DNA of 42,515 nt, from assembly GCA_964361795.1 (NCBI GenBank), contig CAYIBZ010000003.1, positions 1 through 42,515 on the forward strand, in the 5' to 3' direction. Under the pieces are notes generated by a model. It ran no database searches, had not been told where the DNA came from, and was given only the letters and a program-made list of their open reading frames with translations. Both the position numbers and the translations under genes were made by a program. Origin of the DNA: CAYIBZ01 sp964361795. Its GTDB lineage: Bacteria > Patescibacteriota > Minisyncoccia > UBA6257 > WO2-44-18. This document shows, piece after piece, positions 13,385-21,714 of the stretch (position 1 is its first letter; the number at the start of each line of letters is the position of its first letter).

Positions 13385-15610
13385 ATGAACCAAGAACCGG
13401 AAAAATCCTACGACTCCAAGTCAACCGAAGATAGAATTTACAAGTCTTGGGAACCCTTCTTTACCCCGAAAAGTAAAGCTGCGAAAGGCAAGGGAAAAAC
13501 TTATGCCATACTTTTGCCGCCGCCCAATGTTACCGGTTCTTTACATATGGGTCACGCTCTTAACGCGACTATTGCCGATATTTTGATTCGCTATCACCGA
13601 ATGAATGGCTATAAAACAGTTTGGTTTCCGGGAACTGACCACGCCGGCATTGCCACTCAAAATGTAGTGGAAAAACAATTAAGAAAAGAAGGCGTCAGCC
13701 GTTGGGATCTTGGACGGGAAAAATTTATCGCCAAAGTTTGGGAATGGAAAAATAAGTACGGCAATATCATTATTGAACAATTAAAAAAACTTGGCGTTTC
13801 AGCCGACTGGTCTCGTTTGCGTTTTACGATGGACCCGGAATACGCCAAGTGGGTCCAAAAAGCCTTCATTCATTATTACGAAAAAGGATTAATTTATCGC
13901 GGCAAGAGAGTAGTCAGCTGGTGCCCTCGGTGTCAGACTTCTCTTTCGGATTTGGAAATTGAATATAAAGAAGAAAATGCCAAGCTTTATGACATAAAGT
14001 ATTCGGATGACATTACTGTTGCCACAACACGGCCAGAGACAATGTTAGGCGATGCCGCGGTAGCGGTAAATCCGAAAGATCAGCGCTATAAAAAATTGAT
14101 TGGGAAGAAAATTCAACTGCCGATTGTTAATCGTGAAATTCCAATAATTGCCGACGACGCGATTGATATGAATTTCGGAACGGGCGCGGTAAAAGTGACT
14201 CCGGCTCATGATCTTTTAGATTCCGAAATCGGCGAGCGTCACAAATTGCCGTTTTATCAGATTATAGACGAACGAGGAAGAATGACTGCTGAAGCCGGAA
14301 AAGAATTCGCAGGATTAAAAGTTTTGGAAGCGAGAGAAAAGGTTATTCAAAAACTTCAGAAAATGAAACTGATCGAAAAAATTGAGGATTACAAGCATAA
14401 TCTCGCTGTTTGTTATCGTTGTAATTCGACAATTGAGCCGCTTTTGAGCGACCAATGGTTTCTGCGGATGGCCGGCCATCCTCAAAGTCAAAAGTCAAAA
14501 GTCAAAAGTCAAAAGTTAGGAATGTCTCTACGAGACATGGTTTTAAATACGTTAAAGTCTGGCAAAACGAAAATTCTTCCGGAAAATTTTGAGAAAATGC
14601 TTACTGATTGGATGGAAAACGTCAAAGATTGGTGCATTTCCCGCCAAATTTGGTGGGGGCATCAATTGCCGGTTTGGTTTCATGAGCCGAAATGCGTTCC
14701 TAAAAAAGGCCACGAAAAAGAAATTGTGAAATGTAAAGAAATGATGGTGTCGCCAACGGAGCCAAAGTGTAAATATTGCGGCGCCAAATTCGTTCAATCT
14801 CAAGATGTTTTGGATACTTGGTTCTCTTCCGCGCTCTGGCCGTTTGCCGGATTGTCAAAAGAAGATTTAAAAGACTTTTACCCGTCCAATGTTTTAATCA
14901 CCGCCAGGGATATTATCAATCTTTGGGTCGCGAGAATGATTTTTTCCGGTTTGGAATTTATGGGAAAAACGCCGTTTCCAGAAGTCTTGATTCATGCGAC
15001 CATTCTTACTAAAGAAGGAAAAAGAATGTCTAAAAGTCTTGGCACGGGCATTGATCCGTTAGAGTTGATTGAGAAATACGGCGCCGACGCGACCCGTTTT
15101 GGGATTATTTGGCAGGCGATGGGAACGCAAGACATTCACTGGGACGAAGCGGCGGTGCAAGCCGGAAAAAAATTCGCCAATAAACTGTGGAATATCGCGC
15201 GGTATGTTGATAGGAAAGTTGGGGGTTCGAAGTTGGATGTTGGAAATGAACAAGCGAAGCGATCGAACAAGCGAAGCGATCGAACACCTAACGCCAAATT
15301 CGTCGAAGATAAAACAATCTTGAAAAATTTAGAAAGATTGAAGAAAGAAACAGAAAAAAATATCGCGAATTATGAGTTTGGCCCCGCCCTTCATGAAGTC
15401 TACGATTTTATTTGGCATGAATTTGCCGATAAATACATAGAGTTATCCAAGAGTCGGGAAGACGAAGAAGTAAAAAATATTTTATACTATATATTAGTGG
15501 GCATCTTGAAGCTTTTACACCCATTTATGCCTTTTATTACCGAAGAGCTTTATCAGAAATTACCGAAAGAAAAAGAAGAGATGCTCATTGTTAAGGGATG
15601 GTCCCGTTAG
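13385..15610 (+). CDS. valS: Valyl-tRNA synthetase
   Basis: Charges tRNA-Val. 741 residues from ATG 13385; the in-frame TTG at 13364 has an SD only 3 nt away and overlaps the promoter, so ATG is preferred. Class I signatures are present: HMGHALN (HIGH-type) near residue 56 and KRMSKSLGTGIDP (KMSKS). An editing domain with TTRPETMLGD and GTGAVKVTPAHD follows. It is shorter than E. coli ValRS (951) and lacks the long C-terminal coiled-coil arm. Two low-complexity insertions are encoded by repeats at 14483-14517 and 15248-15286. The stop TAG lies within the left end of the GIY-YIG element, so the last codons may be altered by that insertion. Confidence 0.95.
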   Translation: MNQEPEKSYDSKSTEDRIYKSWEPFFTPKSKAAKGKGKTYAILLPPPNVTGSLHMGHALNATIADILIRYHRMNGYKTVWFPGTDHAGIATQNVVEKQLRKEGVSRWDLGREKFIAKVWEWKNKYGNIIIEQLKKLGVSADWSRLRFTMDPEYAKWVQKAFIHYYEKGLIYRGKRVVSWCPRCQTSLSDLEIEYKEENAKLYDIKYSDDITVATTRPETMLGDAAVAVNPKDQRYKKLIGKKIQLPIVNREIPIIADDAIDMNFGTGAVKVTPAHDLLDSEIGERHKLPFYQIIDERGRMTAEAGKEFAGLKVLEAREKVIQKLQKMKLIEKIEDYKHNLAVCYRCNSTIEPLLSDQWFLRMAGHPQSQKSKVKSQKLGMSLRDMVLNTLKSGKTKILPENFEKMLTDWMENVKDWCISRQIWWGHQLPVWFHEPKCVPKKGHEKEIVKCKEMMVSPTEPKCKYCGAKFVQSQDVLDTWFSSALWPFAGLSKEDLKDFYPSNVLITARDIINLWVARMIFSGLEFMGKTPFPEVLIHATILTKEGKRMSKSLGTGIDPLELIEKYGADATRFGIIWQAMGTQDIHWDEAAVQAGKKFANKLWNIARYVDRKVGGSKLDVGNEQAKRSNKRSDRTPNAKFVEDKTILKNLERLKKETEKNIANYEFGPALHEVYDFIWHEFADKYIELSKSREDEEVKNILYYILVGILKLLHPFMPFITEELYQKLPKEKEEMLIVKGWSR
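14483..14517 (+). repeat. Five heptamers (AAAAGTC) inside valS
   Basis: CAAAGTC, three AAAAGTC and AAAAGTT run head to tail. Seven nt is not a multiple of three, yet all frames used stay open. It encodes QSQKSKVKSQKL, an insert between catalytic elements that is not expected in ValRS. Confidence 0.9.
15248..15286 (+). repeat. Two 17-bp units inside valS, identical to a block in leuS
   Basis: Two copies of CAAGCGAAGCGATCGAA (15251-15267 and 15268-15284) within a 39-bp block that recurs exactly at 32109-32147 in leuS. It encodes EQAKRSNKRSDRT at the same kind of place in both enzymes, just after the start of the anticodon-binding domain. Confidence 0.92.
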
Positions 15611-15877
15611 AGACAACTCATGCATTATGTTTACGTCCTACGAAGCACTAAGAATAATCATTGGTACGCAGGATATACGGCCGATTTACGGAAGCGCTTT
15701 AAAGAGCACAGCTCCGATAAACATGGCTTTACGAGGAATCGAGGTCCATGGGATTTAATTTATTATGAAGCTTGTCATAACCAAGAAGACGCAAAGTCGA
15801 GAGAAAAATATCTAAAATCAGGAATGGGTAAACATTATCTAAAGAATAGATTAAAGCGCTTCCTGTCTCTAACGGGA
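15602..15877 (+). mobile_element. Small element with terminal inverted repeats carrying a GIY-YIG gene
   Basis: TCCCGTTAGAGACA (15602-15615) and its exact inverted copy TGTCTCTAACGGGA (15864-15877) bound a 276-bp segment containing one GIY-YIG ORF. GGGATGG is found at both borders (15595-15601 and 15874-15880), like a 7-bp direct repeat. The valS stop lies in the left end and the prsW start lies at the right end. The right-end motif recurs at 20387-20402, and a left-end-like motif at 42505-42515. Element status is inference from these repeats. Confidence 0.65.
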
Positions 15878-15886
15878 TGGAAATAA
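15620..15886 (+). CDS. GIY-YIG endonuclease domain protein
   Basis: 88 residues, a single GIY-YIG nuclease domain of the UPF0213/SLX1-like kind. The variant motif YVYVL...WYAGYT is at residues 3-20, the catalytic Arg in ADLRKRFKEH near 27, the family pattern FTRNRGPWDLIYYEA near 37-51, and the metal-binding Glu probably in that last segment or in EDAKSREKYLKSG. The gene fills the space between two 14-bp inverted repeats, and its last codons (LTGWK) are read from the right repeat into the start of prsW, overlapping it by 10 bp. Such stand-alone domains may nick DNA and promote their own spread. Confidence 0.85.
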   Translation: MHYVYVLRSTKNNHWYAGYTADLRKRFKEHSSDKHGFTRNRGPWDLIYYEACHNQEDAKSREKYLKSGMGKHYLKNRLKRFLSLTGWK

Positions 15887-16563
15887 TTAATACTTTGCTT
15901 TTAGTTCTTTTAGGGCTGATGCCGGGCCTTACTTGGCTGGTTTTTTATCTTCGTGAAGATGTGCGCCATCCGGAACCTAAAATATTGTTGCTGTACGCAT
16001 TTATGGCCGGCGCTTTGATAACCTTAATGGTTTTGCAAATACAGGTTATCTCTAATAGATGGCTTGCTTCACATGGGGTGGACTCTTATGGCCCAACTTC
16101 TTTTTTAATTCTCGGCGGCATTGAAGAATTTTTTAAGTTTCTAGCCGTCTACTTGGTTATTCGGCATAGAAAAGAGTTTGACGAGCCGATTGACGCGATG
16201 ATTTACATGATTGTAGCCGCTTTGGGATTCGCCAGCGTGGAAAATATAGCTTCGGTGTTTCAAGCGACCAATGGGTTTTATCCCAATCCCGGCCCCGTGG
16301 AGACAACGATGCTTAGATTTGTGGGAGCGACTTTACTGCATACTCTAGCCTCGGGATTCGTTGGATATGAATGGGGAAGAGCCATAGTCAAAAAGGAAAA
16401 ACCCGCCCCCTACCTCGCCCTAGGGGTGATTGGCGCTACTTTATTGCACACCATTTTTAACTACCTTATAATTAAATCAGGCCCGGTGACATTGCCATTA
16501 ATCTTTTTAATATTTTTAGCGCCATTTATTTTGCAAGATTTTGAAAAACTAAAACATGAATGA
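15877..16563 (+). CDS. PrsW-type intramembrane metalloprotease
   Basis: 228 residues, about seven membrane helices. PrsW proteases cut membrane proteins such as anti-sigma factors. The family motifs are present: EEFFK (EExxK type, near residue 88), FDEPIDAMIYMIVAALGFASVEN with acidic residues, and two histidine motifs LLHTLASGF and LLHTIFNYL in later helices. ATG 15877 follows ACGGG directly at the right end of the GIY-YIG element, with no good SD, so translation may depend on coupling to the GIY-YIG ORF. hsp20 overlaps its end by 8 nt. An ECF sigma factor with a small membrane partner is encoded 25 kb away; any link is speculative. Confidence 0.85.
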   Translation: MEIINTLLLVLLGLMPGLTWLVFYLREDVRHPEPKILLLYAFMAGALITLMVLQIQVISNRWLASHGVDSYGPTSFLILGGIEEFFKFLAVYLVIRHRKEFDEPIDAMIYMIVAALGFASVENIASVFQATNGFYPNPGPVETTMLRFVGATLLHTLASGFVGYEWGRAIVKKEKPAPYLALGVIGATLLHTIFNYLIIKSGPVTLPLIFLIFLAPFILQDFEKLKHE

Positions 16564-17023
16564 AGAATTAAAAGAGGAAAATCTGGATTCTTCGGCTGAA
16601 GAAGGAGTCAGCGAAGTAGAAGTGGAACTGGCGAAATCCAGTTCTTCCGCGACCAAAGAACGAAAATCTCAACTTGAGGAAGAATTTGATGACGAGGGCC
16701 AGCTTACCATTGACGTTTATCAAACTCCGGATGAGATCTTCGTGGAATCTCCGATTGCCGGCGTTAAACCCGACGAGCTTGATGTTTCTATTACTAACGA
16801 ATCCGTTACCATCAAAGGGAAAAGAGAAAAAGAGCGCCGGATTCGCGACGAAGACTATTTTTATCAGGAATGTTATTGGGGAAAATTTTCCCGGTCAATT
16901 ATTTTGCCGCAAGAAGTAGACGCGGAGAAATCAGAAGCCGTTATTAAAAACGGCGTGCTGATTATTCGGATGCCTAAACTTAACAGACAACGATCCAAAA
17001 AACTGCATATTAAGGTTGACTAG
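16556..17023 (+). CDS. Small heat shock protein (Hsp20)
   Basis: 155 residues. An acidic, serine-rich N-terminal tail (about 1-45) precedes the alpha-crystallin domain (about 50-145): DVYQTPDEIFVESPIAGVKPDELDVSI, VTIKGKRE, and the strand YWGKFSRSIILPQEVD, then GVLIIRMPKL, the usual end of the domain. Such proteins hold unfolding proteins in oligomeric shells. It overlaps prsW by 8 nt and is probably translated by coupling. The C-terminal IxI motif is only loosely present (LHIKVD). Confidence 0.93.
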   Translation: MNEELKEENLDSSAEEGVSEVEVELAKSSSSATKERKSQLEEEFDDEGQLTIDVYQTPDEIFVESPIAGVKPDELDVSITNESVTIKGKREKERRIRDEDYFYQECYWGKFSRSIILPQEVDAEKSEAVIKNGVLIIRMPKLNRQRSKKLHIKVD

Positions 17024-17044
17024 AGCCAAATAATTTAATATAAT
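17016..17044 (+). promoter_or_regulatory. Promoter of the patatin-like gene
   Basis: TTGACT (17016-17021), a 17-bp spacer and a consensus TATAAT (17039-17044). It overlaps the last codons of hsp20. The leader of about 30 nt contains GGAG before the GTG start. Confidence 0.75.
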
Positions 17045-17082
17045 AGAAGCGTTCTTTGAAACCCATTATTCGGAGATAAATT

Positions 17083-17988
17083 GTGGCTGACAATCTCGTC
17101 CTCATGGGAGGCGGCTGTGCTGGCGTAGGCCAGCTCGGCTTGGCCAAAGAACTTTGGAAACGTAATAGAGTGCCAAAGAAAATTCAAGGCGTTTCGGTTG
17201 GTGCTCTTAACGGCGCCGCTCTTGTTGCCGGCGGACCGGATTATCTGGAAAAAACTTGGTTGGACCTTGAACAAAGAAGCTCGTCTTTTGTTTTTAACTG
17301 GTCAAAAGTGCCATTGCGGATTTTTAAGAGTTCCTTGTTTAGCGATTGGGGCTTGGATTTTTTGGTCAGCAATATTGATATTAAGGCGGCCATTGATTCT
17401 CCGATTGAATTTGAAGTAGTAGTTTGCAACGAGTCATTGGGACGCAAGAAAGAAGTTGTTAGCAACCGCGACCCAAGATTTGCCGGCGACCCGGAACTTT
17501 TTAGACAATTTATTAAAGCGTCCTCGGCTTTACCAGGATTCTTTCCTCCGGTGTTAATCGGCGGCCATTGGTATTCCGATGGATACCGTTTCAATCTTAA
17601 TACTATGGCCGATTGCGATAATCTTTTTGTGGTTCTCAATGATAAACCGATACCGGACGACGTTTCCCGATGGCATTGGGCAAAGCGCCTTTTCACCGGC
17701 TTCAACTATGTTCTCAACAACCTCATTGAAGAAGAAATTGAGAACTTTCTTGAACATCACAAAGCGTTTAACCGTTTCAAAATTGATTCCCCTTTGCCGT
17801 TTCTTCAGCGCTTGTTTGAATCCGCGAAAGATTTTGTCGGGATTGGCCCAAAACAATTAATTGTTATCAGTCCTTCATATAATATCCCGACGCTTGGATT
17901 AGATACTTTCGGGAGGGGCGACATAACGCTGGCGATCCAGAAAAGCTCCCAACAGGCCGAAGATTTTTTGAATAAGTTAGATCAATAA
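17083..17988 (+). CDS. Patatin-like phospholipase
   Basis: 301 residues, GTG start with GGAG 7-8 nt upstream. A patatin-fold lipid acyl hydrolase with a Ser-Asp dyad: oxyanion-hole segment GGGCAGVGQLG at residues 9-19, nucleophile Ser38 in GVSVG, and the catalytic Asp in YSDGYRFN near 167, here DGY instead of the common DGG. No signal peptide is present, so it should act in the cytoplasm or at the inner membrane face. Substrate unknown. It is flanked by its own promoter and terminator. CPR bacteria seldom make lipids, so processing of host-derived lipids is possible but not shown. Confidence 0.88.
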   Translation: MADNLVLMGGGCAGVGQLGLAKELWKRNRVPKKIQGVSVGALNGAALVAGGPDYLEKTWLDLEQRSSSFVFNWSKVPLRIFKSSLFSDWGLDFLVSNIDIKAAIDSPIEFEVVVCNESLGRKKEVVSNRDPRFAGDPELFRQFIKASSALPGFFPPVLIGGHWYSDGYRFNLNTMADCDNLFVVLNDKPIPDDVSRWHWAKRLFTGFNYVLNNLIEEEIENFLEHHKAFNRFKIDSPLPFLQRLFESAKDFVGIGPKQLIVISPSYNIPTLGLDTFGRGDITLAIQKSSQQAEDFLNKLDQ

Positions 17989-17990
17989 CT

Positions 17991-18013
17991 CCTCCGACGT
18001 TCGTCGGAGGTTT
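17991..18013 (+). terminator. Hairpin terminator after the patatin-like gene
   Basis: CCTCCGACG pairs with CGTCGGAGG across TT, followed by TTTCTGTT. The recO promoter begins immediately after. Confidence 0.75.
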
Positions 18014-18014
18014 C

Positions 18015-18023
18015 TGTTATAAT
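18015..18023 (+). promoter_or_regulatory. Extended -10 promoter of recO, 7 nt before the ATG
   Basis: TGTTATAAT is followed by TTAAATT and the ATG at 18031. The layout is the same as before doxX. No SD is present. Confidence 0.65.
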
Positions 18024-18030
18024 TTAAATT

Positions 18031-18558
18031 ATGTCCGAAATTTTCACGGAAGCTTTAGTGCTTGATAACGAAGACTTGGGCGATTTTGACGCCAGAATTT
18101 ATTTATATACCAGAGATTTTGGCAAAATTTCTTCCAAGGCAAGAAGCATCCGTAAAATCACATCCAAATTGGCCGGCCATCTTCAACCTCTCAATATCGT
18201 CCAAGCGCGCCTAGTCAATAAAGACGGCATTTTAGCTAACGTGCGATTGGTAGACGCCTTAAAAGTCGGCCAATTGCCGCGAACTGCCAGAACGATATCT
18301 ATTCTCAACCTTATTAAAGAACTTTCCGCGGAAGGCCAATCAGATCCGGAATTGTGGGATGCCATCCATTCTGGCGGCAAAGACGGTCTGACCGGAGTCC
18401 TGGTTTTAAGCCTTTTGGGATTTAATCCTGATTTGGCCGTCTGCCAGCTATGCGGCGGCCGCCAGCCGGCAAATTTTGTTTATAGAAATTTAGATTATTT
18501 TTGTTCCGCCTGCTTTGCCAATAGCCCTGTCAAATACGGCTTTTTCACGCTAAAATAA
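18031..18558 (+). CDS. recO: DNA repair protein RecO, short form
   Basis: Recombination mediator that helps load RecA. 175 residues, against about 230-250 in most bacteria. The N-terminal OB fold is clear (TEALVLDNEDLGDFDARIYLYTRDFGKISSKARSIRK), as is a helical middle. The zinc finger CxxC (CQLCGG) and CSAC near residues 138-160 are kept, but the protein ends within about 15 residues of it, so the usual C-terminal helices are missing. The stop is clean, with no sign of a continuing frame. The surface-protein gene starts 16 nt later. Confidence 0.85.
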   Translation: MSEIFTEALVLDNEDLGDFDARIYLYTRDFGKISSKARSIRKITSKLAGHLQPLNIVQARLVNKDGILANVRLVDALKVGQLPRTARTISILNLIKELSAEGQSDPELWDAIHSGGKDGLTGVLVLSLLGFNPDLAVCQLCGGRQPANFVYRNLDYFCSACFANSPVKYGFFTLK

Positions 18559-18574
18559 CAAACGATCTATCTAT

Positions 18575-20254
18575 ATGAAAAAAATCACCATAACGGTAGC
18601 GGCAGGTTTATTAGCGCTCATAGGATTTATTTATTTTCTATATCAAGATCGTTCAGGCCGGGGAGTTGATATTGAATTTTCCGCCCCGGAGGAGATTATT
18701 CTTGGCATTCCGTTTGATTTAGACGTAAATTTAATCAATAGTTCCGGCAGTGCGCTTAAAGAGGCGCGCTTATTTTTAACTCTTCCGGACGGCCTGGCTT
18801 TTGTCGGTTCGCCGGCTTCAAAGAATGCCGATTTTAAAGAATTAAAAAATTTAGCTGACGGGAGCCTCAATCAGCAAACTTTTCGTTTAATAGCGACTAA
18901 AGATGAAAACAGTTCTAAATCCATTGGCGTTCAATTAACCTATTTGTCCGAGGCGCTAAGCTCCCGGTTTGAGAAAATTGAAAATTTTGAAATTCAAATT
19001 GGCGATCCCGGCCTTGATCTTAAGATCGCGGTTCCCGAAAAAATAAACAGCAGTGAGGAGTTCCCAATTGAGATTTTCTATAAAAACATTTCCGAAATTG
19101 ACTTTGCCGATCTCAAACTCAAATTGGATTATCCGCTGACTTTCAACTTCATAAAATCCTCGTTAAAGCCTGATATTGGCAATAATGTCTGGATATTAGG
19201 CGGACTTCGCAAAGGATCTGAAATGAAATTTACTATTAATGGAAGTTTAATTGGCCCAACCGACGCCGTTTTTGATCTTAAAGCCGTTATTGAATCCAAT
19301 CTTTTGGGTCAGAATTATCCGATTGTTGCCGAAACCGCGGCGTTAACCCTTACTTCTTCGCCCCTGTCTCTTTCTATATCTTTAAACGGAGATCCGGATT
19401 ACTCGGCAAAATCTGGAGAAGATTTAAACTACTCCATCAATTATTCTAATAATACGGATAAAACTTTTAACAATGTTGTCATAAAGGCCCAATTGATAGG
19501 CGCCATGTATGATCTCAACTCTTTATCCGCGCAAGGTTCATTTCGGTCATCGGACAATACAATAATTTGGGACGCTTCCAATCGCCCAGATTTATCCAGC
19601 TTTGAAGCGGGAGCTTCCGGTTCAGTTAATTTTAAATTGAAAGTGAAAAACGATTACCCGATTAAAAGATTAAGCGACAAAAACTTTATTCTCAAATTGG
19701 CGGGAAGAATAGAATCAGGGAAAAGCGTCGGCCTTAGTTCTTTGGAAACCAAGGTATCCGGCAAAGTAGAGATTGACGTCAAAGGTTATTTTCGGGACGC
19801 GGCGTCGGGAATTCTTAATGACGGCCCATTGCCGCCGAAAGTCGGACAAGCCACTAATTTCACGATTCATTTAGTTTTGAAAAACTTTGGTTCTGACATT
19901 AAAAATTTGGAAGTAAGGACTCGGCTCGCGGACAATGTAAAGTTCGTATCCTTGGCCAAGAACAATTCCGATAGTTCGCCCATTTATGACGAAAGCCGGA
20001 ACGAAATCGTTTGGAATATAGCCAAAATGCCGGCAAATCTTGGAGTGCTTAGCGGGCCATTGGAGGCTATTGCGCAAGTGGAAGCGAAACCGGTTGTTGA
20101 CGATGTCGGGAAGTACATGAAATTAACCAATGACGCCGCTTTAAGAGCTATTGATGAATTCACCGGACTGGAAATTACCGCTATTGATTCCGGTTTGACG
20201 ACCGCTTTGCCGGACGATCCAACTGTTGGACAATCGGGAATCGTTGTACAATAA
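18575..20254 (+). CDS. Secreted or membrane-anchored protein with repeated Ig-like (CARDB/DUF11-like) domains
   Basis: 559 residues. An N-terminal membrane helix (about residues 4-24, KKITITVAAGLLALIGFIYFLY) and a large outside part made of repeated beta-sandwich modules. Recurrent patterns include PFDLDVNLINSSGSALKEARLFLTLPDG, FPIEIFYKNISEIDFADLKLKL, LNYSINYSNNTDKTFNNVVIKAQL and TNFTIHLVLKNFGSDIKNLEVRTRL, each describing a strand pair followed by an N-rich turn. This is the style of CARDB and DUF11 domains in cell-surface proteins. No sorting signal is seen at the C-terminus, so it is probably anchored by the N-terminal helix. Function unknown; adhesion to a host is a guess. Confidence 0.7.
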   Translation: MKKITITVAAGLLALIGFIYFLYQDRSGRGVDIEFSAPEEIILGIPFDLDVNLINSSGSALKEARLFLTLPDGLAFVGSPASKNADFKELKNLADGSLNQQTFRLIATKDENSSKSIGVQLTYLSEALSSRFEKIENFEIQIGDPGLDLKIAVPEKINSSEEFPIEIFYKNISEIDFADLKLKLDYPLTFNFIKSSLKPDIGNNVWILGGLRKGSEMKFTINGSLIGPTDAVFDLKAVIESNLLGQNYPIVAETAALTLTSSPLSLSISLNGDPDYSAKSGEDLNYSINYSNNTDKTFNNVVIKAQLIGAMYDLNSLSAQGSFRSSDNTIIWDASNRPDLSSFEAGASGSVNFKLKVKNDYPIKRLSDKNFILKLAGRIESGKSVGLSSLETKVSGKVEIDVKGYFRDAASGILNDGPLPPKVGQATNFTIHLVLKNFGSDIKNLEVRTRLADNVKFVSLAKNNSDSSPIYDESRNEIVWNIAKMPANLGVLSGPLEAIAQVEAKPVVDDVGKYMKLTNDAALRAIDEFTGLEITAIDSGLTTALPDDPTVGQSGIVVQ

Positions 20255-20276
20255 TGCAATTAGCATGAAGGATCTA

Positions 20277-20376
20277 NNNNNNNNNNNNNNNNNNNNNNNN
20301 NNNNNNNNNNNNNNNNNNNNNNNNNNNNNNNNNNNNNNNNNNNNNNNNNNNNNNNNNNNNNNNNNNNNNNNNNNNN
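20277..20376. other. Assembly gap of 100 N
   Basis: Exactly 100 unknown bases, which looks like a placeholder of unspecified length. The sequence resuming at 20387 matches the right end of the GIY-YIG element, so a repeat copy probably caused the break. Confidence 0.95.
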
Positions 20377-20386
20377 TGGATCCACT

Positions 20387-20402
20387 TCTAACGGGATGGA
20401 AA
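20387..20402 (+). repeat. Second copy of the GIY-YIG element right end
   Basis: TCTAACGGGATGGAAA is identical to 15868-15883. Reading upstream in the same frame as the other copy gives DPLLTGWKK, like the LSLTGWK end of the GIY-YIG ORF, so the tail of another nuclease gene probably lies in the gap. Confidence 0.6.
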
Positions 20403-21682
20403 AAATTATCAGTCTCTGCAAACGGCGCGGTTTTATTTTTCCGGGATCGGAAATTTACGGCGGCCTCGCGAACTCTTGGGACTACGGGCCTTTAGGCGCT
20501 GAATTGAAAAACAATATTAAACAAGAATGGTGGAAAAGATTTGTCCATCAGCGCGCCGACATGGTTGGCATTGACGCGGCTTTAATTATGAATCCCAAAG
20601 TTTGGGAAGCTTCCGGCCATGTGGCCGGTTTTTCCGACCCGCTGGCGGAATGCAAAAAATGCCACAACCGTTTCCGGGCGGACCAATTGGCCGCGGATCA
20701 CTGTCCCAATTGCGAAGGCCAGCTCGCCGAAGCGAAGCAATTTAATTTGATGTTCAAGACCTTCATGGGTCCGGCGGAAGAAAAAGCGAACGTGGTTTAT
20801 TTGCGGCCGGAAACCGCCCAGGCGATGTTTGTAAATTTTAAAAACATTTTAGATACCACAAGACGGAAACTGCCGTTTGGCATCGCGCAAATGGGCAAAG
20901 CGTTCCGCAATGAAATCACTCCGGGAAATTTTATTTTTCGTACCCGCGAGTTTGAACAAATGGAAATTGAGTATTTTGTTCGTGAGTCGGAATGGGAAAA
21001 ACATTTTGAACATTGGCTGGAAGAAATGAAAAAATGGCTGGCGCATCTTGGAGTTTCCGCGAAAAAAGTTCATTACCGGGAAATCCCGAAAGAAGAGCGC
21101 GCCCATTATTCAAAACGAACCGTTGATATTGAATATGAATATCCTTTTGGCCAGAAAGAGCTTTATGGTCTTGCTTATCGCGGCGATTTTGATTTACAAC
21201 AGCACATAAAGCATAGCGGACAAGATTTAAGTTACGAAGGCATTGTGCCGCATGTCATTGAGCCGACTTGGGGAGTGGATCGTTCTGTGCTGGTTGCTTT
21301 GCTTGAAGCGTATCATGAGGAATCTGCTCCGACCGCGGACAAAGAAGAAAGCGACACCCGTGTTGTTCTAAAATTTCCCAAATGGCTGTCGCCCGTTAAA
21401 GTCGCGATTCTGCCGCTTTCTAAAAAACCGGAATTAACAAAAATCGCCCAGCCGATTTTTGAGGAATTATCCAAAAAATTTGTTTGCGAATACGACGAAA
21501 CTCAAAGCATCGGCAAACGTTATCGCCGCCAAGACGAAATCGGCACGCCGTTTTGCGTGACAGCGGATTTCGACAGTATCAAAGACAAAGCAGTTACTGT
21601 AAGAGATCGGGACACGATGAAACAGGAACGAATTAAAACCGCTAAGCTTGCCGAATACTTGCAAGAATTATTATTAAAGTGA
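20396..21682 (+). CDS. glyS: Glycyl-tRNA synthetase (dimeric type)
   Basis: Charges tRNA-Gly; class II enzyme of the alpha2 type. 428 residues. It begins MEKIISLCKRRGFIFPGSEIYGG, the usual N-terminus, so the start at the first ATG after the gap is right. Motif 2 region GKAFRNEITPGNFIFRTREFEQMEIEYF, a zinc-binding module CKKCHNR...CPNCEG near 78-105, motif 3 in PHVIEPTWGVDRSVLVALL, and the anticodon-binding domain (LSPVKVAILPL onward) are complete. The ATG directly follows ACGGG of the repeat end, and the true upstream leader lies in the N gap. It is annotated as glyS, though some databases call this form glyQS. Confidence 0.95.
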   Translation: MEKIISLCKRRGFIFPGSEIYGGLANSWDYGPLGAELKNNIKQEWWKRFVHQRADMVGIDAALIMNPKVWEASGHVAGFSDPLAECKKCHNRFRADQLAADHCPNCEGQLAEAKQFNLMFKTFMGPAEEKANVVYLRPETAQAMFVNFKNILDTTRRKLPFGIAQMGKAFRNEITPGNFIFRTREFEQMEIEYFVRESEWEKHFEHWLEEMKKWLAHLGVSAKKVHYREIPKEERAHYSKRTVDIEYEYPFGQKELYGLAYRGDFDLQQHIKHSGQDLSYEGIVPHVIEPTWGVDRSVLVALLEAYHEESAPTADKEESDTRVVLKFPKWLSPVKVAILPLSKKPELTKIAQPIFEELSKKFVCEYDETQSIGKRYRRQDEIGTPFCVTADFDSIKDKAVTVRDRDTMKQERIKTAKLAEYLQELLLK

Positions 21683-21714
21683 TAATGTAACTTCTAGCTT
21701 TAAGGAGGGGTTCT

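Noticed and set aside
20226..20495. Open frame running through the 100-N gap
   Set aside because: It is an artefact of unknown bases. Only its DPLLTGWKK part is meaningful, as the possible tail of a GIY-YIG gene; the rest is the wrong frame of glyS.
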